A stretch of DNA of 8,896 bases from Christensenella sp. UBA1224. GTDB taxonomy: Bacteria > Bacillota > Clostridia > Christensenellales > Aristaeellaceae. Under the pieces are notes generated by a model. The model did not search any database. It was not told the DNA's origin and saw only the letters and a list, made by a program, of their open reading frames with translations. The stretch lies in the NCBI GenBank assembly GCA_002309235.1, contig DBXA01000001.1, positions 1,270-10,165 on the forward strand. The letters are read 5' to 3'. The translations under genes were made by a program, and so were the position numbers. Positions 1 to 5,925 of the stretch are shown here, one piece after another (the stretch's first letter is position 1; each line of letters opens with the position of its first letter).

Positions 1-1459
1 TGGTGCCTGCCGTGAGCTCATCAATGATCTCCCTGATGTATCCTCCGCCTTTGCCATAGTAGTTGGTGCAGAATTCCAGCATTTTTGCATCGTAATCACA
101 GTAGGGGTCTTCCAGAAGCTCCGCGATCAGGTAAGTTCTGAGCTCGCCGAATTCCGTATCGCAGCGATCGACGTAATAATTCCCCTCTTCATAAACGCCC
201 CTGACCCCGTGCTTATGAAAAAACTGCATATTCTTCTGCAAGGTGCTGAAATCGGGGAATATGCCAAGGGTATAGGCATAATTGGTCGTATAATCCCAGA
301 TATAGATACTGCCGCAGATCTCGGACCATGCCTTCAGATCTTCCGCCAGTTCCCTGTTTAACGGGCAGCCGGCGTCATCCAAGGCATGCGAAAAGCAGCA
401 TTCGAAGGTACAGAGCCTTACGATGACATTGGCTTCCGGTTTTACCAGAGACGGAGCCTTGCGTGTATACGTATAGGCAAGCGTATCAAACGCCACATTG
501 TGATAGCCTTTTTCGCTGACAGCCGCCGCGATCCGGTTGACGAAAGTGATCAAAGAGCCGCTGTGGGATCCGTTTGCTTCGTCTGTCGACCTGCAGCGTT
601 CGCATTCGCAATAATACGGATTGTCGGCCTGGGACAGGGAAATGATCTGCAGATCAGCTTCCGGGTCGTGCTCTGCTTTGAGGATATCGAATACCTCTTC
701 GAGGACGATCTCATAAACCCTGTCATTTGTCAGGCAAAGCTGCCCGGGAACTCTCCTGCCGTCATGCAGCGCAAAGTATTCCGGATGAGTTTCAAAATAT
801 CTGTCGGAAGGGCAGAAAACCGTGGAAAGCGTATGGCAGCGGGAGCCGCCGAGATAGGGGATGTTCCCTCCCTGTTCAGGGGTATATGACTGTAATTCAC
901 CGTTCAGCATGTGCGCAGCCGAATATATGGGCATCCAGCCGCTGCGCCAGTCGGTATTCCTGTATTCAAAGAAAGGTTCATATTCGATCTTCTCTTTCGG
1001 GAGCACCATTTTATCGGAGGTCATCACCATTGCCGGATACCAGGCATAGCATTTGAAACCGCAAAAATCTTCCAGAAATGTATGAACGCCGTAGAGCGTT
1101 CCGCGGCCGCCTGCGCCGAAAATGGCAAGGCCGCCGCTGAAGGGGGCAATGATATACGAATCGGCAGGTTTGTTTTTGATATCATAGGAAGTATCATAAA
1201 AAGAGGTCGTGCCGACACAGAATGCAAAGCCGTCAAACGGCTGATCATCCGTGATGATCTCATAATCGCCGTGATTCAGCAGGTTCAGGTAGTCCTGCAG
1301 TGTTTCCGCGGCATACCGTTCTGCAGGAGAAGCATTTGCGGAAACGACGATCGCATATTCCTCTGCATCAGCCTGTGCTTTTCCGATCGTACAAGGGAAG
1401 GAAACAACGATCTGAAATATCACAAGCAGCAGGATCATTCTATCATTTTTCATACGCAT
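1..1459 (-). CDS. DUF4838 domain-containing secreted protein, partial (C-terminus beyond left edge)
   Basis: The reading frame is open from about 1459 to the left edge, giving about 486 residues without the C-terminus. Numbering from the ATG at 1453, residues 1-28 form a signal peptide (charged MKND, hydrophobic LLLVIFQIVV, cleavage likely after KAQA). Residues about 32-135 resemble the N-terminal alpha/beta domain that precedes catalytic barrels in alpha-glucuronidases and GH20 enzymes, with the hallmark GAGGRGTLYGVHTFLED at 113-129. The rest matches DUF4838 (PF16126): ADNPYYCECERC at 276-287 with its C-x-C-x-x-C, then CFSHALDDAGCPLN, IYIWDYTTNY and GVYEEGNYY. The biochemical role of the family is unproven; a secreted glycan-acting enzyme is inferred. 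Two in-frame ATGs, at 1459 and 1453, are equally plausible. The nearest purine-rich stretch (AAAGGA) is about 17 nt upstream of 1459, so the start is uncertain by two codons. The gene has its own promoter and lies beyond the terminator of the sugar-importer operon. Confidence 0.88.
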   Translation of the reverse strand, partial: MRMKNDRMILLLVIFQIVVSFPCTIGKAQADAEEYAIVVSANASPAERYAAETLQDYLNLLNHGDYEIITDDQPFDGFAFCVGTTSFYDTSYDIKNKPADSYIIAPFSGGLAIFGAGGRGTLYGVHTFLEDFCGFKCYAWYPAMVMTSDKMVLPKEKIEYEPFFEYRNTDWRSGWMPIYSAAHMLNGELQSYTPEQGGNIPYLGGSRCHTLSTVFCPSDRYFETHPEYFALHDGRRVPGQLCLTNDRVYEIVLEEVFDILKAEHDPEADLQIISLSQADNPYYCECERCRSTDEANGSHSGSLITFVNRIAAAVSEKGYHNVAFDTLAYTYTRKAPSLVKPEANVIVRLCTFECCFSHALDDAGCPLNRELAEDLKAWSEICGSIYIWDYTTNYAYTLGIFPDFSTLQKNMQFFHKHGVRGVYEEGNYYVDRCDTEFGELRTYLIAELLEDPYCDYDAKMLEFCTNYYGKGGGYIREIIDELTAGT

Positions 1460-1514
1460 ACACTGCCGTGCGGTTATCCTTTCGCTTCGCCGCACCGATC
1501 TGTTTGTATGTGTT

Positions 1515-1554
1515 ATTATAGTATCTTTTACAGGCAGATGCATTACCGGTGCAT
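1515..1554 (-). promoter_or_regulatory. Putative promoter of the DUF4838 gene, with an inverted repeat in the -35 zone
   Basis: On the minus strand a perfect TATAAT lies at 1520-1515, about 55 nt upstream of the start codon. No hexamer resembling TTGACA is found 16-18 bp further upstream. In that place is an inverted repeat, ATGCA (1538-1542), 7 bp, TGCAT (1550-1554). A consensus -10 with no -35 and a dyad at the -35 position would fit a promoter that needs an activator. The -10 is seen directly; its use and the role of the dyad are inferred. Confidence 0.5.
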
Positions 1555-1628
1555 GAAATCTGCGTTTTCTGCAGGATGTAAGGGACTGTTGACCGATCAG
1601 GAGGACCGAACGGACATATGCATGCCGC

Positions 1629-1666
1629 GGGGATCGAGGGAGATCCGTAAAGGGGATCGATGGAGA
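1629..1666. repeat. Two 15-bp direct repeats upstream of the DUF4838 promoter
   Basis: GGGGATCGAGGGAGA at 1629-1643 and GGGGATCGATGGAGA at 1652-1666 differ at one base and are 23 bp apart start to start, about two helical turns. The stretch CGTAAAGGGG occurs at 1646-1655, overlapping the second copy, and again at 1715-1724. These lie about 110-200 bp upstream of the TATAAT at 1515-1520. Tandem binding sites for an activator are possible but unproven. Confidence 0.5.
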
Positions 1667-1844
1667 GAAGCGATAAGCAACCGGGGCAGTACCGCACAAA
1701 GCAGGATGAGGAAGCGTAAAGGGGCAAGACGGAAGGGCATACGGATCATCGGACGGCAGCAAATATCTGCACGCATATACATGACGATATGCCGAAGAAA
1801 GCGGAGCTCAACATGAAGGAATCATCGCGAAAAGGGGGACATGG

Positions 1845-1879
1845 AAAAAGCATTCTGACAAATGATCAGAGTGCTTTTT
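1845..1879 (-). terminator. Bidirectional intrinsic terminator of the sugar-importer operon
   Basis: AAAAAGCATTCTGA (1845-1858) pairs with TCAGAGTGCTTTTT (1866-1879) through one G-T wobble, around the 7-nt loop CAAATGA. Read on the minus strand, the stem ends in a run of T's about 95 nt after the stop codon of the last permease gene. The A tract on one side and T tract on the other allow it to work in both directions. Confidence 0.85.
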
Positions 1880-1928
1880 TCGTTTCTGCGGCCTTTCAGC
1901 CGGGTAATGATAAGTCGGGAAGGGAAAT

Positions 1929-1957
1929 GACCGGTTTTCATCCGGTCCTGTCCGGAT
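1929..1957. other. Two overlapping, mutually exclusive short hairpins in the 3' region of the importer operon
   Basis: GACCGG (1929-1934) can pair with CCGGTC (1942-1947), and ATCCGG (1940-1945) can pair with CCGGAT (1952-1957). The two stems share bases, so only one can form at a time. They lie 18 nt downstream of the last permease stop codon and upstream of the terminator. They have no T tract of their own. A 3'-end stability element is possible; function is not shown. Confidence 0.4.
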
Positions 1958-1974
1958 TCAGAGCATATCTGCCT

Positions 1975-2856
1975 CTACTCCTTAATGGAACCGATCATCA
2001 CGCCTTTGACGAAATACTTCTGGACAAACGGATATACTGCCATCATCGGAAGTATGGAGATCACAATAACGCAATACTTGATCAGCATACGTGTCTGATT
2101 AAACTGATTTACGTCTCCGCTGTCCAATTCCAGATTTGCGGTAGATTCGGAAATGACGATATCACGCAGCCAAAGCTGAAGAGGATACAGCTCCCTTTGA
2201 CGTACATAGATAGCGGTATGGAACCAGGAATTCCAGTTCTGAACGATATAGAACAGGGCAATAACCGAAATAACAGCTTTTGATGAGGGTATGACGATTT
2301 TCAGAAGCAATGTAAAGTGTTCCGCTCCGTCGATCTCAGCCGCCTCCAGGAGGGAGTCGGGGATACTTGAGAAGGAAGTACGCATGATCATCATATTATA
2401 GACAGAAACGCACCCGGGTATAATGATCGCCCAGATCGTATCCAGCATGCCTAAGTTGCGTACAACCATATATGTAGGGATCAATCCGCCGCTGAAAAGC
2501 ATTGTAAATGTCAGGAAGAAATTGAGCGGCCTGCGAAGGAGCAATCCTTTGCATGAAAGACCGTACGCGCCAAGGATGGTGAGCAGCATCGCCAATGATG
2601 TCGTCAGCGTCACGTATACGACCGTATTGGCATAAGCACGCACGATGTACTTGGTAGAGAATACCTGCTGATATCCTCCCAGAGTCCATTCGCCAAGCGG
2701 CCAGAAAACGATACTTGTATTCGCGTTGAGCAGCTGCGGATTGCTGACGGACGCACAGAACACATGCCACACGGGAGCTATGCAGGTAAACGCGACAAGG
2801 CTCAGGAACAGATAATTCACTGCATTTAAGGTTTTTTCACCTTTAGAGAGAAACAT
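1975..2856 (-). CDS. Carbohydrate ABC transporter permease, YtcP-like (second permease)
   Basis: This 293-residue inner-membrane protein is one half of the translocation channel of a sugar importer. It has about six hydrophobic segments: near residues 14-34, 75-100, 110-130, 140-158, 190-206 and 258-276. The EAA loop that contacts the ATPase is at 171-190 (EAAEIDGAEH, then KIVIP). The C-terminal VQKYFVKGVMIGSIKE is the usual ending of this MalG-type subfamily, and the length is normal. The ATG at 2856 is supported by GGAGGG about 7 nt upstream. Only 13 nt separate it from the upstream permease stop, so the two genes are almost certainly translated from one mRNA. The family commonly imports oligosaccharides; the substrate cannot be read from sequence. 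The gene is the last of the operon, followed by the terminator at 1845-1879. Confidence 0.95.
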   Translation of the reverse strand: MFLSKGEKTLNAVNYLFLSLVAFTCIAPVWHVFCASVSNPQLLNANTSIVFWPLGEWTLGGYQQVFSTKYIVRAYANTVVYVTLTTSLAMLLTILGAYGLSCKGLLLRRPLNFFLTFTMLFSGGLIPTYMVVRNLGMLDTIWAIIIPGCVSVYNMMIMRTSFSSIPDSLLEAAEIDGAEHFTLLLKIVIPSSKAVISVIALFYIVQNWNSWFHTAIYVRQRELYPLQLWLRDIVISESTANLELDSGDVNQFNQTRMLIKYCVIVISILPMMAVYPFVQKYFVKGVMIGSIKE

Positions 2857-2869
2857 ATGCCTGCCCTCC

Positions 2870-3802
2870 TCACCACAAACTGGTTTCAGTTACCCGCCTG
2901 CTGATCTGGTTTGCTGATACAACAAGCAGGAGATTGATAAGAGAATTAAACAGGCCGATCGCCGTTCCATAGCTGAAATCCGAGCCCTCGGACAGAGAGA
3001 TGCGGTACACATAACTCGTGATGACATCTGATGTTTCGTATGTCGCGGGGGAATACAGCAAAAGGATCTTCTGATAATTGATATTCATAAAGCTGCCGAT
3101 ACGCAGTATCAGCATGATCACGATAGTCGGCAGAATGCCCGGCAAAGATATGTGCCAAATCTGCCGGAGCTTGTGTGCTCCGTCGATACTGGCTGCTTCG
3201 TATAACTCCGGATTGATCGCGGTCAAAGCTGCCAGATACACGATAGCCCCATAGCCCAGATTTTGCCATATGCCGGAAAAAACGAATATCTCCTGAAAAT
3301 AGGTCGGATTCGTTAACAGTGATTCCTGTTTTCCGGAAAACAGGCCCATAAACCTGCTGATGGCGCTTCCGGCCTGCGTGAAATCCTTGACGAGGCCGCA
3401 GACAACAACCATTGATATAAAGTACGGCAGATAAGATATTGTTTGAACTGTTCGGAGAAACGGGCGATACGGCACCTGATTGAGCATCAGCGCAAACAAA
3501 ATCGTGATAGGGAACGCCCAAAGAATATCCTTCAGTCCTATCACAATGGTATTGCGCAGCAATCTCCCGAAATACATGCTGGTAAAGAAACGTGTAAAAT
3601 TATCGAACCCTATCCATTTACTCTTGAGAATACCCAATTTGATGCGGTAATTCTCAAAACCCATCAGGATGCCGCCCATGGGCATATATGCGAAGATGAT
3701 AAAATAGGCCACAACCGGCAAAAGCATAAAATACACTTTCCAGTTTCTTCGCAGGTCCCTCTTTATGCGCTTCCTCAGCGGCTGAATACTTCTTTGCGCC
3801 AT
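2870..3802 (-). CDS. Carbohydrate ABC transporter permease, LplB-like (first permease)
   Basis: This 310-residue MalF-type membrane protein pairs with the downstream permease. A basic N-terminus (residues 8-22, many R and K) is followed by hydrophobic segments near 23-45, 83-107, 120-140, 172-194, 222-238 and 280-298. The EAA loop is at 202-222 (EAASIDGAHKLRQIW, then HISLPG). Residues 62-90 (KWIGFDNFTRFF, then LLRNTIVIGL) are typical of LplB proteins of Firmicutes. The ATG at 3802 has AAGGAG 8 nt upstream. It lies 70 nt after the binding-protein gene, the gap being occupied by a strong hairpin. No ATP-binding subunit follows, as is usual for this family, where a shared MsmX-type ATPase serves several importers. 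Confidence 0.95.
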   Translation of the reverse strand: MAQRSIQPLRKRIKRDLRRNWKVYFMLLPVVAYFIIFAYMPMGGILMGFENYRIKLGILKSKWIGFDNFTRFFTSMYFGRLLRNTIVIGLKDILWAFPITILFALMLNQVPYRPFLRTVQTISYLPYFISMVVVCGLVKDFTQAGSAISRFMGLFSGKQESLLTNPTYFQEIFVFSGIWQNLGYGAIVYLAALTAINPELYEAASIDGAHKLRQIWHISLPGILPTIVIMLILRIGSFMNINYQKILLLYSPATYETSDVITSYVYRISLSEGSDFSYGTAIGLFNSLINLLLVVSANQISRRVTETSLW

Positions 3803-3829
3803 AGTATCTTCTCCTTAAGGGAGGATGCA

Positions 3830-3857
3830 GCCGGGGCGGAACAGATCCCGCCCCGGC
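3830..3857 (-). promoter_or_regulatory. Intercistronic G+C-rich hairpin between binding-protein and permease genes
   Basis: A perfect 10-bp stem, GCCGGGGCGG (3830-3839) with CCGCCCCGGC (3848-3857), encloses an 8-nt loop. It starts 15 nt after the binding-protein stop codon. On the minus strand it is not followed by a T tract, so it is not a standard terminator. Hairpins in this place are known in several sugar-importer operons to protect the upstream message from 3' exonucleases, keeping binding protein in excess over permease. That role is inferred here. Confidence 0.7.
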
Positions 3858-3872
3858 AAAAACGATTTTTGA

Positions 3873-5447
3873 TTAACGCGCGTTGTAGCGATCCAGAGCA
3901 GCCTGCTCTATTTCAAGGGCTTCCGCAATATTCATGCTGATAATACGTTCACGGAAAGTCTCAAACGTGTATGTGCTCGTACCCATGATCATCTTCGCGG
4001 ACTCTTCCTCTGCAAAGAGGCGGATATCAGCCATGATCGCTGCCTGGCGCTCGCCTTCCTCTGCGGACATAGTCAGTTTATCGCTGATCACGCCGTCATC
4101 GAGGCTCTTGAGCCACTGCTTCTGGCTGAAGAGCTGCGTCTCGTTCCAGGAGCCCATAACGCGGCGATAATTCTCCAAAGGAGCGTTGGACATGGTGTAG
4201 CGCATACGGGCCTGGGTAACAGTGAGACCATCCTTGTTTGCCATGATCAGCGGACCCCAGCTTAACGTGCCGTCTTCATTAACAACATAGGATTCGTTCT
4301 CACGTATTCCGTAGTTGAAAATGTTGTTGTATTCAGGATTGTAGAAGTTGTCGATCCAACGAACGGCGATCACCGGCTCTTCGCAATCGGTGCTGACCGA
4401 GAGGATGTACTGGTTTACGATCGTGTCCTTGATGCGAAGATGCGCCGTATCGCCGACATTGATCACAGGGATCGGGGTACCGACCAGATTGAAGTTCTCA
4501 TCGGTAGCACCGCGGGTAAGATAATAGTTGCTTCCGGCGCAGGTAGCATTATCGGGCCAAGCGGCGATGCGTCCGGGAAGGCGGAGAGAGTCAGAATCTG
4601 AATCCAAAGCGAAATCCGCATAGATCAGCCCTTCGGAATACCACTGAGCCATCATTGCGAGATAATCGCCGTATCCATCCTCAATAGGACCGTATTTTGC
4701 AACTCCGTTGTCCTGATAGAAATCACGGCCGACGCCATAGCCTGCAGACCATTCGCTGTACCTGGTGTTTCCATACGAGTTGATGAACAGCGGGCCATCG
4801 ATGTTCAACTCATTTTTGAATGCTGTCAGGACAGTATGCCAGTCTTCATAAGTCACCGGGATCTCTAATCCCAGCTTATCCAGATAATCCTGGCGGATAC
4901 ACGGACCGTAGTTGGCGCCTTTACCGTTCTCGTTGCTGTAGATGAAGTAGAAACCCCAGCGAAGGCCGCTGTCAGTTGCGCAATCCTTTGCGATGCGTTC
5001 GCTGGAAGCCAGGACCGCCAGATAGTTGGGTGCATATTCATCCATCATCTCGTTCAGACGGAGGAAATAACCATCCTCCACAGCAGCTTCCGGGCCGCCG
5101 GCGTACATGTAACCGTCAGACTTTGCGCTGTACACGATGTCAGGCATCCTGTCAGCGGCGAACAGCAGCGTATAAGATTCTGTCATTGCGCTTGCCGGCG
5201 GGATGATCCAATCGATATGCACGTTCGTCTGCTCTTCGAGCCATTTGAATACGTCCGCTTCGCTCGGATCAGCGAGATCGCCCAGCTGCAAGTCCTGGAT
5301 ATAGGGCCACCAGAACGTGAAATTGAGCTTGTTATCAGCCAACTTCATTCCACTTGTGTCGACGTCTGTCGTAGCTGCAAATACAGTCGTTGCGCCTGCG
5401 AGCATCACCAGAGCGCAGACCAATGCAATCGCCAGAGCCTTTTTCAT
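3873..5447 (-). CDS. Extracellular sugar-binding protein of an ABC importer (LipO/YtcQ-like)
   Basis: This 524-residue protein would capture a sugar or oligosaccharide outside the membrane and deliver it to the two downstream permeases. Residues 1-24 are a signal peptide (MKKALAIALVCALVML, cleavage after TVFA). The mature part opens with LNFTFWWPYIQDLQLGD, followed by FKWLEEQTNVHIDW and LLFAADRMPDIVYSA, then FLRLNEMMDEYAPNY. These are standard features of the long (about 500-residue) binding proteins paired with LplB/YtcP permeases. I chose the ATG at 5447 because AAGGAGGGG ends 6 nt before it. An in-frame ATG at 5465 overlaps that site and would spoil the signal peptide. There is no lipobox cysteine: the only nearby one, C11, lies inside the hydrophobic core without a lipobox around it. 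Family assignment is secure; the ligand is unknown. Confidence 0.95.
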   Translation of the reverse strand: MKKALAIALVCALVMLAGATTVFAATTDVDTSGMKLADNKLNFTFWWPYIQDLQLGDLADPSEADVFKWLEEQTNVHIDWIIPPASAMTESYTLLFAADRMPDIVYSAKSDGYMYAGGPEAAVEDGYFLRLNEMMDEYAPNYLAVLASSERIAKDCATDSGLRWGFYFIYSNENGKGANYGPCIRQDYLDKLGLEIPVTYEDWHTVLTAFKNELNIDGPLFINSYGNTRYSEWSAGYGVGRDFYQDNGVAKYGPIEDGYGDYLAMMAQWYSEGLIYADFALDSDSDSLRLPGRIAAWPDNATCAGSNYYLTRGATDENFNLVGTPIPVINVGDTAHLRIKDTIVNQYILSVSTDCEEPVIAVRWIDNFYNPEYNNIFNYGIRENESYVVNEDGTLSWGPLIMANKDGLTVTQARMRYTMSNAPLENYRRVMGSWNETQLFSQKQWLKSLDDGVISDKLTMSAEEGERQAAIMADIRLFAEEESAKMIMGTSTYTFETFRERIISMNIAEALEIEQAALDRYNAR

Positions 5448-5453
5448 ACGGAA

Positions 5454-5462
5454 CCCCTCCTT
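5454..5462 (-). promoter_or_regulatory. Strong ribosome-binding site deciding the start of the binding-protein gene
   Basis: On the minus strand AAGGAGGGG is followed by the 6-nt spacer TTCCGT and then ATG at 5447. It overlaps a second in-frame ATG at 5465, which has no site of its own, so translation should start at 5447. Confidence 0.85.
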
Positions 5463-5470
5463 CATATTTG

Positions 5471-5485
5471 AGCGTATAACACGCT
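5471..5485 (-). promoter_or_regulatory. Inverted repeat at the 5' end of the importer mRNA
   Basis: AGCGT (5471-5475), ATAAC, ACGCT (5481-5485) is a perfect 5-bp dyad with a 5-nt loop. It begins only a few bases after the predicted transcription start near 5489. It could be a 5'-protecting hairpin in the mRNA or an operator overlapping the start region. Both roles are inferred. Confidence 0.4.
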
Positions 5486-5495
5486 TCTTTTATTT

Positions 5496-5524
5496 ATAAT
5501 AGCTAGTAAGCAGCAAAATAACAA
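5496..5524 (-). promoter_or_regulatory. Probable sigma-70-type promoter of the importer operon
   Basis: On the minus strand TTGTTA (5524-5519) and TATTAT (5501-5496) are separated by exactly 17 bp, matching the consensus hexamers at 4/6 and 5/6 positions. The predicted start near 5489 gives a leader of about 40 nt that ends in a strong ribosome-binding site. Confidence 0.65.
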
Positions 5525-5567
5525 GCAGCTGTTTTAACAATCATAAATATTCTTTGACGGTCTGAAA

Positions 5568-5655
5568 CGGATCAGCATGGATCCGAACTGCCGTTTGCCG
5601 AGATACCAAGGGTATAAAAACCGCGGCAATTTGCCGGATCCATCATGGGATCCCA
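5568..5655. repeat. Cluster of palindromes upstream of the importer promoter
   Basis: Three dyads lie 44-131 bp upstream of the -35 hexamer. CGGATC-AGCATG-GATCCG is at 5568-5585, CGGCAA-T-TTGCCG at 5624-5636 and TGGGATCCCA at 5646-5655. A direct repeat TTTGCCG occurs at 5594-5600 and 5630-5636, and GGATCC recurs at 5580-5584 (partly), 5636-5641 and 5648-5653. Such spacing suits an activator or a looping repressor, but no regulator gene is in the window and no known consensus is matched. Confidence 0.5.
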
Positions 5656-5925
5656 AGAGGAAAGAGGAGAATAAACTTTTTTTGCGGTAAAAAAGAGAGA
5701 ATGAGTTTGAATGAGGGAAAAGGCGTCTCCCGAAAGAAGGAGAGAAAAGAAGCAAAATAAGTTCGAGGATCTTATGTTTCCGAACCTGACAGGTTGAGGG
5801 AAGGATGGATCAGGGAAAAGTCCCTTTATCCTGACGGTTCGGGAAATGATCGGCTTTTACCGTGCTATTCCATAGGGAAATAAAATGCAGATCCGATGGA
5901 TGAGCATGTATATTTTTATATGCGC
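5656..5925. other. Non-coding region downstream of the ACT-MBL gene
   Basis: No convincing ORF is seen here. The plus strand is strongly purine-rich from about 5655 to 5760. AACCTG-A-CAGGTT, a 13-bp palindrome, is at 5783-5795. A hairpin formed by GGAT/AGGGA with TCCCT/ATCC spans 5807-5831. An A+T hairpin (5903-5922) follows the ACT-MBL stop codon directly. None is a standard intrinsic terminator on the minus strand, so read-through into the importer operon cannot be excluded. Confidence 0.5.

Larger units (their letters stand above)
1460..1844. other. Intergenic region between the DUF4838 gene and the importer terminator
   Basis: This 385-bp stretch contains no ORF with a convincing ribosome-binding site on either strand. 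It holds the DUF4838 promoter and the tandem repeats described separately. A 61-codon frame on the minus strand (1782-1597) has a hydrophobic stretch but no Shine-Dalgarno sequence and no recognisable family, so I do not call it a gene. Confidence 0.6.

Noticed and set aside
1597..1782. Minus-strand 61-codon frame with a hydrophobic stretch
   Set aside because: No Shine-Dalgarno sequence, no family resemblance, and it contains the tandem repeats, which fits regulatory DNA better.
911..1816. Plus-strand frame of 301 codons opposite the DUF4838 gene
   Set aside because: It overlaps the strong DUF4838 coding frame, has no recognisable domain, and runs across the promoter region.
5448..5465. Earlier ATG for the binding-protein gene at 5465
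   Set aside because: It overlaps the ribosome-binding site of the ATG at 5447 and adds six residues before a complete signal peptide.
5571..5648. A 24-codon minus-strand frame starting MMDPANCRGF
   Set aside because: It lacks a convincing ribosome-binding site and lies in the operator-like region; length is within chance.
5676..5695. Stem CTTTTTT / AAAAAAG as a terminator
   Set aside because: The stem is almost wholly A-T and has no G+C core, so it is unlikely to stop transcription by itself.
5534..5755. Minus-strand 73-codon frame upstream of the importer
   Set aside because: It needs a TTG start, has no ribosome-binding site, covers the palindrome cluster and looks like low-complexity translation of pyrimidine-rich DNA.
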